Shown here: positions 47,063-55,298 of the stretch, one piece after another
Layout: the number at the start of each line of letters is the position of its first letter
How positions within the stretch are numbered: the stretch's first letter is position 1
Assembly: GCF_003350325.1 (NCBI RefSeq)
Contig: NZ_QLYZ01000009.1
Span: 62,001-126,000 of the forward strand
Reading direction: 5' to 3'
Length of the DNA stretch: 64,000 bases
Source of the DNA: Vibrio rhodolitus
Lineage (GTDB): Bacteria; Pseudomonadota; Gammaproteobacteria; Enterobacterales; Vibrionaceae
Notes under the pieces: generated by a model
The model's database searches: none
Seen by the model: the letters and a program-made list of their open reading frames with translations, nothing else
Told to the model about the DNA's origin: nothing
Made by a program: the position numbers and the translations under genes

Positions 47063-47509
47063 ATGAAAAAAATCGCGGCGATGTCATTAGCATTGGCTTT
47101 ACTGGCAGGGTGCTCGGTGCCTCAGGTTGGTTGGGATCAAGATGCGGTGATGGTCGTAGAAAATGCCGAAGTTAAGTTAACCAGCAATTTGTGGCTAAAT
47201 AAGATGCCGACTATTGGTGAGTTGCAAGAGCAGAATTTGCACGGCGCGCTTTATTTAGAGTCCGCTAAGCCTTTACCGGCGGATCTTGATATTGTCAGCG
47301 TATCATTGCGTCAAGGGGACGATGTGTGGCAACTAGAGGGTGACGATCTTGAAATCCGCACCCACAGTGAGCAGCAGTGGGAAATCGTATTTGCTTGGCA
47401 ATTTGAATTGCAACCAAACCAAGCGGTTGATGTGGCAGTTCAACTGGATCACCAGCAACAGCGCAATTGGTTAGTAGAAAAGCAGGTTGTGATTGATACA
47501 GTTTATTAG
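47063..47509 (+). CDS. Lipoprotein of unknown function behind arcB
   Basis: A 148-residue lipoprotein starting four bases after arcB, so almost certainly cotranscribed with it. Signal sequence KKIAAMSLALALLAGCS has lipobox LAGC with Cys17. The mature part is predicted mostly beta-strand (VSVSLRQGDDVWQLEGDDLEI, IVFAWQFELQPNQAVDVAVQLDH), an immunoglobulin-like pattern. I do not recognise a family. The serine after the cysteine suggests outer membrane. A link to envelope redox sensing is only a guess from position. Confidence 0.75.
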   Translation: MKKIAAMSLALALLAGCSVPQVGWDQDAVMVVENAEVKLTSNLWLNKMPTIGELQEQNLHGALYLESAKPLPADLDIVSVSLRQGDDVWQLEGDDLEIRTHSEQQWEIVFAWQFELQPNQAVDVAVQLDHQQQRNWLVEKQVVIDTVY

Positions 47510-47527
47510 ACTATCTTATTGAAATTT

Positions 47528-47556
47528 AAGCCAGCCTAAAGAGGCTGGCTTTTTTA
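47528..47556 (+). terminator. Terminator of arcB-lipoprotein unit
   Basis: AAGCCAGCC-TAAAGA-GGCTGGCTTTTTT stem-loop 19 bases after the lipoprotein. Confidence 0.88.
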
Positions 47557-47584
47557 TGTTCAAAAATTATCTAAACAAAGTGAT

Positions 47585-47603
47585 ATATTCTAAAGAGGAA
47601 TAT
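47585..47603. promoter_or_regulatory. Palindrome ATATTC-N7-GAATAT
   Basis: Perfect six-base arms around seven bases, in the AT-rich region before the 44-aa gene (165 bases upstream). Looks like a dimeric operator, for example of a LysR-type protein; no regulator can be named. Confidence 0.35.
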
Positions 47604-47767
47604 CTTATGTTTTAACAGTGGGTGAAGTTATTTTTAGGTTAAAAATTTGTTTTCATTTAATTTGTTAAAATTTGGTTGAATTATAACCGCATTTGCTTAG
47701 AATTTAACCATGAGCTCAAGCTCATAACCCCATCTCAACGGATTAACGACTTGCTAGGAGGCGCACA

Positions 47768-47902
47768 ATGAAACAGTTCACTGTCATTCAAACCATTTGC
47801 GCTTCTATCGATCCCGCGATTATTCCAGCCATGCCGAAAGGCGCTATTGCTGGCATTTTTACCTTTATCGCCGATCGTAACTCTAAACACGCAATCATTT
47901 AA
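47768..47902 (+). CDS. 44-residue protein of unknown function
   Basis: A short frame from ATG 47768 with an excellent ribosome binding site (AGGAGG, seven bases before). The peptide begins MKQFTVIQTICASIDPAIIP and continues AMPKGAIAGIFTFIADRNSK to the end. It has a hydrophobic middle (about 17-36) broken by Pro and Lys, too short to be a sure membrane helix. The strong start and place directly before a DUF1127 gene (109 bases) support a real gene. I know no homologue or function. Confidence 0.6.
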   Translation: MKQFTVIQTICASIDPAIIPAMPKGAIAGIFTFIADRNSKHAII

Positions 47903-48011
47903 TCCGTAAGCAAATTATTTAATTGGCTGCGGAAAAGGCAGCCAATTCAAACTCCTTGATACCTTTTGATTTGTTGCCTTTTTCTCAGCGTCACTCTGAC
48001 TGGAGAAAATC

Positions 48012-48263
48012 ATGAATCAATCAATATATCTAAAACTAGCCACCTTACTTGTTAAAGCAGACTTACGTCGAGAAGAGCGCGCATGGAAACGCAAGGTCCG
48101 CCGAAGTGCACATGAAATCCCATGGCAAAATGAGCACTTGTTGCGAGATATTGGTTTAGATCGCGAAGGTCGTCCAATTGGTGAGAGTTTAGCGCCACAA
48201 GTAAAAGCCGAGCGTCGTATTCGTCATCTACGTCGGGTACTGACTTCTCGAATACCAACGTAA
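48012..48263 (+). CDS. DUF1127 (YjiS-like) small basic protein
   Basis: An 83-residue, very basic protein. The DUF1127 core is at about 36-50: IPWQNEHLLRDIGLDREG, with the family's H/HLLRDIGL signature; the N-terminal half carries a W-x-R-K-x-R basic helix. Start ATG 48012 with GGAGA upstream. Small DUF1127 proteins in alphaproteobacteria have been tied to RNA turnover and phosphate physiology; a function here is unknown. It follows the 44-residue gene with the same orientation and might share its transcript. Confidence 0.8.
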   Translation: MNQSIYLKLATLLVKADLRREERAWKRKVRRSAHEIPWQNEHLLRDIGLDREGRPIGESLAPQVKAERRIRHLRRVLTSRIPT

Positions 48264-48267
48264 ATCT

Positions 48268-48297
48268 GAGGGAGAGAAGAGTCTCTTCTCTCCCTTA
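48268..48297. terminator. Hairpin between DUF1127 gene and tas
   Basis: AGGGAGAGAAGA-GTC-TCTTCTCTCCCT, a perfect 12-bp stem between convergent genes. The T tail is short, so it may serve as a 3' stabiliser rather than an efficient terminator. Confidence 0.65.
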
Positions 48298-48301
48298 ACA
48301 G

Positions 48302-49084
48302 TTATGGACAAGGGTTGGAGTAAGTGGTCCCAACGGCTTGAATATCTTTTAATAATTCATCACTTAACTCGATAGCAATGCTATCGATATTTGCTTTAAG
48401 TTGCTCCATCGTTGTCGCGCCGATGATATTTGCGGCAACGAATGGGCGCTGATTAACAAATGCCAGTGCCATTTGTGCTGGATCCAAACCGTGCTTTTGT
48501 GCGACTTCCACATAGGCTTGTGTGGCCGCGATACCTTGCGGTGTAAAGTAACGCACAAAGCGTTCAAACAACGAACAGCGCGCGCCAACTGGTCTTTGAC
48601 CATTGAGATATTTACCGCTTAAGCAACCAAACGCCAGCGGGGAATAAGCCAGTAGTTCCACCCCTTCAAAGTGACTAATTTCGGATAAGCCTACTTCAAA
48701 GCTGCGATTGAGCAAATTATAAGGATTTTGGATCGACACAATACGTGGGAGATCGTGCTTATCCGCCAGCTTTAGCAGGCTCATGACGCCCCACGGGGTT
48801 TCGTTAGACACGCCGATATAGCGGATTTTGCCAGCTTTGATCAGTTCCGCCATTGCCTCGAGGGTCTCAATCAGTGTGACTTCCTGCTGTGCATCTGGAT
48901 AAGGATAGTTAAGTTGACCAAAAGTATTGGTTTCACGTTGAGGCCAATGGATCTGATACAGGTCGATGGCGTAGTCGAGCTGATTGAATGCCTCCGCTTG
49001 GCTATTCTGTTCACCAAAGGTCATGGTGCCTAAACAGATTTTACTCACTTCCAAGCTGGAGTGGGGGAGTTTGTGGTATTTCAT
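48302..49084 (-). CDS. tas: Tas-type aldo/keto reductase with an internal deletion
   Basis: A 260-residue frame from ATG 49084 (AAGGAAG upstream). The first 40 residues (KYHKLPHSSLEVSKICLGTM...LDYAI) and everything from DLYQIHWPQRETN to the end match E. coli Tas, which is 346 residues. The 86 residues between are absent, in frame. The missing part includes the family's catalytic Asp, Tyr and Lys (in INLIDVAEMYP and IIASKV of E. coli, from memory); only the catalytic His (IHWP) remains. The junction is near 48961-48976, where two DY(A/L)-D-like sequences would have met. No stop or frameshift is present, so a truncated protein can be made, but reductase activity is unlikely. Possibly a pseudogene. 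Confidence 0.85.
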   Translation of the reverse strand: MKYHKLPHSSLEVSKICLGTMTFGEQNSQAEAFNQLDYAIDLYQIHWPQRETNTFGQLNYPYPDAQQEVTLIETLEAMAELIKAGKIRYIGVSNETPWGVMSLLKLADKHDLPRIVSIQNPYNLLNRSFEVGLSEISHFEGVELLAYSPLAFGCLSGKYLNGQRPVGARCSLFERFVRYFTPQGIAATQAYVEVAQKHGLDPAQMALAFVNQRPFVAANIIGATTMEQLKANIDSIAIELSDELLKDIQAVGTTYSNPCP

Positions 49085-49261
49085 GCTGCTTCCTTGACTC
49101 GAACTTTGAACTATTTCATCGGCATAAGACGAAGAAATAGCACTAGGTAAATTCAATATAAGCGAGCTTCTATCAGGATTAAAAGTGCTGAGCGCGCAAA
49201 ATTGAGCGAACTCTACCTATAATTGTATTAGTTGCGTTATGGCAAGAATGTAGGAGGGCTT

Positions 49262-49573
49262 ATGCATAGAAAGCAATTAGATAGGTGGATACATGGCTTC
49301 CATAAGAAGAGTTATCAGCCGCCAAAAGTATTTGTGATCAGTTGCTCTGACTTGTCGCAATATTTACTGGCAGTGGAATACAAACATAAACTTGAGCCAG
49401 TGTGTGAAGATGGTGATCCGATTCATTTTGCTTCGCTTGAGCAAGTGAAAGAAGAGCTTAATCGTTTGGATGTTGAGCGCGCTTATCTGCGTCTACACAA
49501 CAGCTATGATGAATTTGGCAGCGAAGAAGTGCCTCGCTACCATGACATAGAATTAACGGTGACTCGCCATTAA
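49262..49573 (+). CDS. Small conserved protein, probably DUF6482
   Basis: A 103-residue protein. I start at ATG 49262, which has AGGAGGG six bases before; the frame is open ten codons further up. Conserved-looking parts are [37 protein letters not shown] and [13 protein letters not shown]. No signal peptide or membrane helix. I believe it belongs to DUF6482 but could not check. Its stop overlaps the convergent mutH end by four bases. Confidence 0.7.
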   Translation: MHRKQLDRWIHGFHKKSYQPPKVFVISCSDLSQYLLAVEYKHKLEPVCEDGDPIHFASLEQVKEELNRLDVERAYLRLHNSYDEFGSEEVPRYHDIELTVTRH

Positions 49574-50235
49574 GCAAAGTTGTTCGCCAGTATGCGGGCA
49601 GTAAATTGCGTTCGCAGATAGAACCCGCGCGGCAAAGTTTTGATCAGTTTTCCGCTGGCGCCATAGGCTTCAGTTAAGACCCGGCTGTTAGCGGCTTTAG
49701 GGCGTAATTGCAGAACTTCACCGTGTCTTGCCGTGATGCGTTCAACTTGCCCCAATACAATCAGCTCCATTAGCTCTTCCCAATCTGCCTGTAATTGCTG
49801 CTCTTCTTCTGCGCTCGGTGACCAAATCAGTGGAGAACCTACTCGGCGCTCCGCCAAGGGGATTTCTCGCTCGCCCTCGACAGGTACCCAGAGAACTCGG
49901 GAAAGTTTATTGCGTACATGGCTTTGCTGCCAAGTGAGACCATGGACACCAGTCAGTGGCGCGACGCAAACAAACGTGGTTTCAAGCGGTTTTCCATTAT
50001 AGCCAATAGGGATGGTTTTAAGCTCAATGCCAAGTTTTTCGAAGTCTTGCTGTGGCTTGCTGCCTGCGGTTGCGCCTAAGTGCCACTCTAATAATTGTCC
50101 AACCCAACCCTTATCACGACGCAGATCGGCAGGCACATCAATATTTGCCTCTGCAGCCAACTCTTGAAAAGTCAGACCTGCGATCTCAAAGGCTCGTGCC
50201 AATAGTTCTTGTTCTGATTGCGGTTCGGGTTTCAT
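49570..50235 (-). CDS. mutH: MutH, DNA mismatch repair endonuclease
   Basis: A 221-residue restriction-like endonuclease that nicks the unmethylated strand at hemimethylated GATC. The catalytic triad D-x6-E-x-K is Asp64, Glu71 and Lys73 in [17 protein letters not shown], six residues earlier than in E. coli MutH. Its presence implies Dam methylation and GATC-based strand choice. It is divergent from rppH, with a 600-base gap full of DnaA boxes between them. Confidence 0.96.
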   Translation of the reverse strand: MKPEPQSEQELLARAFEIAGLTFQELAAEANIDVPADLRRDKGWVGQLLEWHLGATAGSKPQQDFEKLGIELKTIPIGYNGKPLETTFVCVAPLTGVHGLTWQQSHVRNKLSRVLWVPVEGEREIPLAERRVGSPLIWSPSAEEEQQLQADWEELMELIVLGQVERITARHGEVLQLRPKAANSRVLTEAYGASGKLIKTLPRGFYLRTQFTARILANNFA

Positions 50236-50339
50236 TTTTTGCTCTAATCACGGATTGAGCCAATATTTTACTCGAATTTACTGAAATTACGACCTGAGCA
50301 AAGATCATACAGAGTGGTGAAAAGATCTTCATTCATAGG

Positions 50340-50818
50340 TTATCCACAGGTGTAAGAAGAAAAATAGCTCATTCTGTCTCTTATGTATGAATTAACAGTG
50401 TTTTTCGGCACTCTTATCACTTGAAATTTCTGATGTTAGCGTTTTTTGTCTTGTGTAATGTGGATAAATAAAGTGCTGGTTGATCTTTGAACAGTTGCTT
50501 ATGGTTTGTTTATTCGTCGTGTCTTTCTTTAGGTTGGATATCGATATTTTAATTTAAGTTATTGTATATAAATAACTTAATGCTATTTTTGTTAGGCGGT
50601 GTGATTTGCGCAACAGAGCGGTGTTGAATAAATGATCTCTTGCTTGGTGCTTTTTCACATGGTTATGCACAGAAAAGGTGAATAAATGTGGTATGTGTCT
50701 CATCTGCTTGTGAATAATGGCTGAATTGGCGATAAGTTATCCAGAAAGGCAAGATTCGGTAATAATTTCTGTGTTAGTCACACTAGTAAGTTTGCTCCGC
50801 TTGGGGATATGTGGAAAA
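50340..50818. promoter_or_regulatory. DnaA-box cluster, DARS2-like locus
   Basis: Six matches to TTWTNCACA lie in 479 bases: 50340-50348 (plus, TTATCCACA), 50459-50467 (minus, TTATCCACA), 50651-50659 (plus, TTTTTCACA), 50663-50671 (plus, TTATGCACA), 50709-50717 (minus, TTATTCACA) and 50810-50818 (minus, TTTTCCACA). A palindrome, TAAGTTATT / AATAACTTA around GTATATA, stands in the AT-rich middle at 50555-50579. By my recollection E. coli DARS2, which reactivates ADP-DnaA, lies between the same two genes (mutH and rppH). The boxes are seen; the function is inferred. Confidence 0.7.
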
Positions 50819-50854
50819 ATCACCGTAATTGAAGATTTTTTTAGAGGTTGGCCA

Positions 50855-51373
50855 GTGATAGATGGCGATGGTTACCGCTTAAATGTGGGAATTGTAATCT
50901 GTAACAACCATGGTCAGGTCTTCTGGGCTAAACGATACGGACAACATTCATGGCAATTTCCGCAAGGAGGCATCGATGAAGGTGAAACTCCGGAACAAGC
51001 TATGTATCGTGAATTGTATGAAGAGGTGGGTCTTACTAAGAAAGACGTGAAAATCATCGCGACAAGTCGTCATTGGTTAAGATACAAATTACCCAAACGA
51101 CTGGTGCGTTGGGATTCAAAACCTGTCTGTATCGGTCAAAAACAGAAATGGTTTTTACTGCGCTTAGATTGTGAAGAGTCAAAGATCAATATGCAGCGTG
51201 GTAAGTCCCCTGAGTTTGATGGTTGGCGTTGGGTGAGTTATTGGTATCCAGTGCGTCAAGTGGTCTCATTTAAGCGTGACGTTTATCGTCGTGCGATGAA
51301 AGAGTTCGCATCCATGGCAATGCCATTTAAAGAGCGTCGAGTTAAAGGCAAACGTAAATCACGAAGAGGGTAG
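50855..51373 (+). CDS. rppH: RppH, RNA pyrophosphohydrolase
   Basis: A 172-residue Nudix enzyme that removes pyrophosphate from mRNA 5' ends and triggers RNase E decay. I start at GTG 50855 (GAGG eight bases before), giving the standard N-terminus [15 protein letters not shown]. The frame is open 46 codons further upstream, but that part overlaps the DnaA-box region and lacks family similarity. The Nudix box is [23 protein letters not shown] (about residues 38-60). A basic tail [14 protein letters not shown] ends it. ptsP follows after two bases. Confidence 0.94.
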   Translation: MIDGDGYRLNVGIVICNNHGQVFWAKRYGQHSWQFPQGGIDEGETPEQAMYRELYEEVGLTKKDVKIIATSRHWLRYKLPKRLVRWDSKPVCIGQKQKWFLLRLDCEESKINMQRGKSPEFDGWRWVSYWYPVRQVVSFKRDVYRRAMKEFASMAMPFKERRVKGKRKSRRG

Positions 51374-51375
51374 AG

Positions 51376-53622
51376 ATGCTTTCTCAACTAAGGGACATAG
51401 TTGAACAAGTTTCAAGAGTCGAAAACGTTCATGCGGCGTTGCAGCTTTTGGTGAAACAGACTTGTCTCGCTATGCACACGGAGTGCTGTACGATTTACCT
51501 TGCCAACGAGGAGATGCAGCGTCTTGAGTTAATGGCGACTCAAGGCTTGCGCTTTAAAGGCAATAAAATTCATATCAACTTCAGTGAAGGCTTGGTGGGT
51601 TTGGTCAAACGCAGTGCCGAACCGCTCAACCTTGCTGAAGCTTCCAAACATCCTAACTTTAAATATTTCTCTCAGCTCGGTGAAGAGGTTTATCAAAGCT
51701 TCTTAGGTACGCCGATCATTCACCGTAAACAGGTGCTTGGTGTGCTGGTGGTGCAGCAAAAACAGCCCCGCCAATTTGATGAGATGGAAGAGTCCTTTTT
51801 AGTCACATTAGCTGCCCAGCTTGCTGTGATTATTGCCCATGCGCAAACGCAAGGTCAGTGGCGTCTAGAGAAAACCCAGCAGGCGATTCGTGGTATTCCC
51901 GCGTCTTCCGGTGTCGCGATTGGACAATTTTGGTGGGATGACAGTCAACCACTGCTCTCTGATGTCAGCCCTGCGTCGACATTAGATACTGAACGTGAGC
52001 AGGAATGGCTATTGCTCGCGATAGAAGCTGCACTGAATGATTTTCGTCGCATGCGTAAAAAGCTCGACAGTGAAATCAACAAAGATACCTTGGCGATATT
52101 CGACCTCTTTACTCACTTGCTCAATGATCCTATGTTGCGTAAGGATCTGAAAGCTCAGATCCAAAAAGGCGATCGTGCTGATTGGGCCGTGCGCCAAGTG
52201 GTGGAAACCTACTCCAACCGTTTTGCTCGTATGTCAGACAGTTACCTGCGCGAGCGGGCACAAGATGTGCGCGAGTTAGGGCAGCGACTCCTCTATTTCC
52301 TCAATAATACCGAGCAAGAGCAGCAAACTTTTGATCAGCCAGTTATTTTGGTGGTGCGTGAGTTAACGGCATCGCTGCTAGCGTCGATTCCGAAAGATCA
52401 GCTTCTCGCGGTGATTTCATTAGAAGGCGCGGCGAACTCGCATGCGGCAATTTTGTCGCGGGCTCTTGGTATTCCTGCGGTGATGGGCGTCAACCTTAAT
52501 CTGAGTACCATCAATGGTAAGCAGGGCATAGTCGATGGCTACAGCGGTAAGATCTTAGTTTCACCGAGTCGTCAGTTGCTCAAAGAATACCGAGCACTAG
52601 CCAATGAAGAGCGCGAGTTAGCCAATATGGTTAATCAACGCATTGAGGAGCCTGCGCAAACCAGTGACGGTGAGCGTATTGAAGTATTTCTCAATGCTGG
52701 GTTAAGTGCTGATGCGAATATTGCGGTTAACCAAGGAGTCGATGGGGTTGGTCTTTATCGCACCGAAATTAGCTTTTTATTGCAGCATCGTTTTCCCTCG
52801 GAAGATGAGCAGACCCAGCAATACCACTCGGTGCTAACCACGTATCCGGACAAACGGGTGGTGATGCGCACGTTAGATATTGGTGGTGACAAACCACTGC
52901 CATATTTGCCAATCGAGGAAGACAACCCGTTTCTCGGCTGGCGAGGAATTCGTTTCACACTCGATCATCCTGATATTTTCCTAATGCAGATCCGCGCCAT
53001 GATGCGCGCTAGTGCCGATACGCAAAACTTAAGCATTCTTCTGCCTATGGTGTCAGGAGCGCAAGAGTTAGACGATGCACTGGTTTTGATTGAACAGGCT
53101 TACAGTGAAGTGCTGGCACTTAATCCTAACCTAGCAAGACCGCAAGTCGGCATTATGATCGAAGTGCCTTCCATGCTCTACTTGCTGCCACTTTTGGCCG
53201 ATAAAATTGACTTTGTCTCGGTCGGTACCAACGATTTAACCCAATATTTGCTTGCTGTAGACCGTAATAATTCACGCGTATCGGACGTGTATGAGAGTAT
53301 GCATCCTGCGGTGATTATGGCACTCAACCATATTTATCACACTTGCCAGCAATTAAAATTGCCAGTCTGTATTTGTGGTGAGTTGGCCGGGGATCCGATA
53401 GGTTCTTTGCTCTTGGTTGGTTTAGGCTATCGTAGTTTAAGTATGAACACGTCAAACGTAGCTAAGGTCAAATACCTATTGCGCCATACCAGTATCGAAG
53501 AGCTAAGCCAATTGGCTAACCGCGCATTAACTCAGCCTTATGGGCACAATATTTACACTATGATGGAAGATTATTTCGAATTGAAAGGCTTCTCTGGCTT
53601 TATCCGTGCGGGTAAAAAATAA
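51376..53622 (+). CDS. ptsP: PtsP, PEP-protein phosphotransferase of the nitrogen PTS (EI-Ntr)
   Basis: A 748-residue protein: GAF domain (about 15-160), then enzyme I with the phosphorylated His356 in GAANSHAAILSRALGIPAVMG and the PEP-binding TIM barrel (GLYRTEISFLLQHR, SVGTNDLTQYLLAVDR, CGELAGDP). It starts the Ntr phosphorelay to NPr and EIIA-Ntr, and the GAF domain senses glutamine in E. coli. Second gene of the rppH-ptsP-TSUP-lgt-thyA unit, as in E. coli for rppH-ptsP-lgt-thyA. Confidence 0.97.
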   Translation: MLSQLRDIVEQVSRVENVHAALQLLVKQTCLAMHTECCTIYLANEEMQRLELMATQGLRFKGNKIHINFSEGLVGLVKRSAEPLNLAEASKHPNFKYFSQLGEEVYQSFLGTPIIHRKQVLGVLVVQQKQPRQFDEMEESFLVTLAAQLAVIIAHAQTQGQWRLEKTQQAIRGIPASSGVAIGQFWWDDSQPLLSDVSPASTLDTEREQEWLLLAIEAALNDFRRMRKKLDSEINKDTLAIFDLFTHLLNDPMLRKDLKAQIQKGDRADWAVRQVVETYSNRFARMSDSYLRERAQDVRELGQRLLYFLNNTEQEQQTFDQPVILVVRELTASLLASIPKDQLLAVISLEGAANSHAAILSRALGIPAVMGVNLNLSTINGKQGIVDGYSGKILVSPSRQLLKEYRALANEERELANMVNQRIEEPAQTSDGERIEVFLNAGLSADANIAVNQGVDGVGLYRTEISFLLQHRFPSEDEQTQQYHSVLTTYPDKRVVMRTLDIGGDKPLPYLPIEEDNPFLGWRGIRFTLDHPDIFLMQIRAMMRASADTQNLSILLPMVSGAQELDDALVLIEQAYSEVLALNPNLARPQVGIMIEVPSMLYLLPLLADKIDFVSVGTNDLTQYLLAVDRNNSRVSDVYESMHPAVIMALNHIYHTCQQLKLPVCICGELAGDPIGSLLLVGLGYRSLSMNTSNVAKVKYLLRHTSIEELSQLANRALTQPYGHNIYTMMEDYFELKGFSGFIRAGKK

Positions 53623-53631
53623 GGAAACATC

Positions 53632-54423
53632 GTGAATGTCGAACTGATCTTGTTGCTGCTGTTACTGGGCGGGTTTGTTGGTGTAATGGCAGGGTTGTTG
53701 GGTATTGGCGGTGGCTTGATTGTGGTGCCTGCGCTGGTTGTGCTTCTGCCTAAAGCAGGGATTGACCCCTCGATTACCATGAACATCGCGCTCGCGACGT
53801 CCTTATCGACCATTATAGTGACCTCAGGCTCTTCAGCACTTAACCACCTTAAACTTGGCAATGTCGACATGTTTGTCGTCAAATGGCTGATGCCAGGGGT
53901 GGTGATAGGTGGCTTTGTCGGCGCTAATGTGGCTGAGTGGATCCCGAGTGAATATCTTCCCAAAGTGTTTGGTGTGATTGTTTTGCTGCTTGCATTGCAG
54001 ATGCTGTTGTCGATCAAAAGCACTACTGAGCGTACGATGCCGCCAAGTGGCATTACCATGGGATATGGCGCTGGGATTGGCATTATCTCTAGCCTCGCCG
54101 GGATTGGTGGCGGCTCTTTATCGGTGCCATTTCTTAATCGCCATGGCGTTGAGATGCGAAAAGCGGTAGGCTCTTCCTCTGTTTGCGGTTGCGTTATCGC
54201 TATCTCCGGTATGACGGGGTTTATTTTGCATGGCTACAGCGCGGAAAATTTACCTAATTATAGCGTTGGATATGTATACCTACCGGCTTTAGCTGCGATA
54301 GCATCTACCTCAATGTTGACCACTAAGGTGGGCGCCAAATTGGCGACCTCTTTACCTACGGCGGCATTGAAAAAGATCTTCGCGCTATTTTTGATGTTTG
54401 TCGCCGGAACTATGTTGCTGTAG
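53632..54423 (+). CDS. TSUP family transporter (TauE/SafE)
   Basis: A 263-residue membrane protein with about eight helices in two halves, each with a glycine-rich start: GVMAGLLGIGGGLIVVPAL and GIISSLAGIGGGSLSVPFLNRHGV, the TSUP signature. The family exports sulfite or sulfoacetate and similar anions; the substrate here is unknown. Starts GTG 53632, nine bases after ptsP, with AAGGA upstream. E. coli lacks a gene at this place, so it is an insertion in the ptsP-lgt order. Confidence 0.9.
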   Translation: MNVELILLLLLLGGFVGVMAGLLGIGGGLIVVPALVVLLPKAGIDPSITMNIALATSLSTIIVTSGSSALNHLKLGNVDMFVVKWLMPGVVIGGFVGANVAEWIPSEYLPKVFGVIVLLLALQMLLSIKSTTERTMPPSGITMGYGAGIGIISSLAGIGGGSLSVPFLNRHGVEMRKAVGSSSVCGCVIAISGMTGFILHGYSAENLPNYSVGYVYLPALAAIASTSMLTTKVGAKLATSLPTAALKKIFALFLMFVAGTMLL

Positions 54424-54464
54424 CGCACTCTCATCTAAATCATTATTAAAAGAGTAGTCTTCTT

Positions 54465-55289
54465 ATGTCTCAGGGATACTTTGAATTTCCTAATATTGAT
54501 CCAGTGTTGGTATCAATTGGTCCACTATCGATTCGTTGGTATGGCTTAATGTATTTAATCGGTTTTGCTTTCGCTTTATGGCTGGCAAATCGACGCGCGG
54601 ATAAGCCGGGTAGTGGTTGGACTCGTGAACAAGTGTCTGACTTGCTCTTTGCTGGTTTTCTAGGTGTAGTTATTGGTGGTCGTGTCGGCTACGTGCTGTT
54701 CTACAACTTTGACCTTTTCCTGCAAGACCCTCTGTACTTGTTTAAGGTCTGGACTGGTGGCATGTCATTCCATGGCGGTCTGCTGGGTGTGATTAGCGCT
54801 ATGTTCTGGTATGCGCGCAAAAATGGCCGTACTTTCTTTGGTGTCGCGGATTTTATTGCCCCGCTGGTACCATTCGGTTTAGGTATGGGTCGTTTGGGTA
54901 ACTTTATGAACAGCGAGCTGTGGGGGCGCGTAACAGACGTGCCATGGGCGATTGTGTTCCCAAATGGCGGACCACTTCCTCGCCACCCTTCACAGCTGTA
55001 TGAGATGGCATTAGAAGGTGTGGTGTTGTTTTTGATCCTCAACTGGTTTATTAAAAAACCTCGCCCACTTGGATCTGTGTCAGGGCTTTTCCTTGCTGGT
55101 TACGGTACATTCCGTTTCTTAGTCGAATACGTCCGCGAGCCAGATGCGCATCTTGGTTTGTTTGGTGGCTTTATCTCTATGGGTCAAATTCTATCATTGC
55201 CGATGGTTATCATTGGTCTATTGATGATGGTATGGGCCTACAAGCGTGGCCACTTTAAAGACGAATTACCCCAACAGAAAGCGAAGTAA
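54465..55289 (+). CDS. lgt: Lgt, prolipoprotein diacylglyceryl transferase
   Basis: A 274-residue inner-membrane enzyme with seven helices. It transfers diacylglycerol from phosphatidylglycerol to the lipobox cysteine, the first step for all lipoproteins noted in this window. The Lgt signature is [17 protein letters not shown], with [11 protein letters not shown] and MSFHGGLLG (catalytic His) before it. It starts 41 bases after the TSUP gene. Confidence 0.97.
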   Translation: MSQGYFEFPNIDPVLVSIGPLSIRWYGLMYLIGFAFALWLANRRADKPGSGWTREQVSDLLFAGFLGVVIGGRVGYVLFYNFDLFLQDPLYLFKVWTGGMSFHGGLLGVISAMFWYARKNGRTFFGVADFIAPLVPFGLGMGRLGNFMNSELWGRVTDVPWAIVFPNGGPLPRHPSQLYEMALEGVVLFLILNWFIKKPRPLGSVSGLFLAGYGTFRFLVEYVREPDAHLGLFGGFISMGQILSLPMVIIGLLMMVWAYKRGHFKDELPQQKAK

Positions 55290-55298
55290 GGAATTGGT

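Noticed and set aside
47604-47767. Possible sRNA or promoter in the AT-rich stretch before the 44-aa gene
   Set aside because: A TATAAC near 47682 exists but no -35 at proper distance and no terminator before the small gene; not enough to call.
50717-50854. 46-codon N-terminal extension of RppH from ATG 50717
   Set aside because: It has no family similarity, spans DnaA boxes, and the GTG at 50855 has a good ribosome binding site and gives the standard RppH start.
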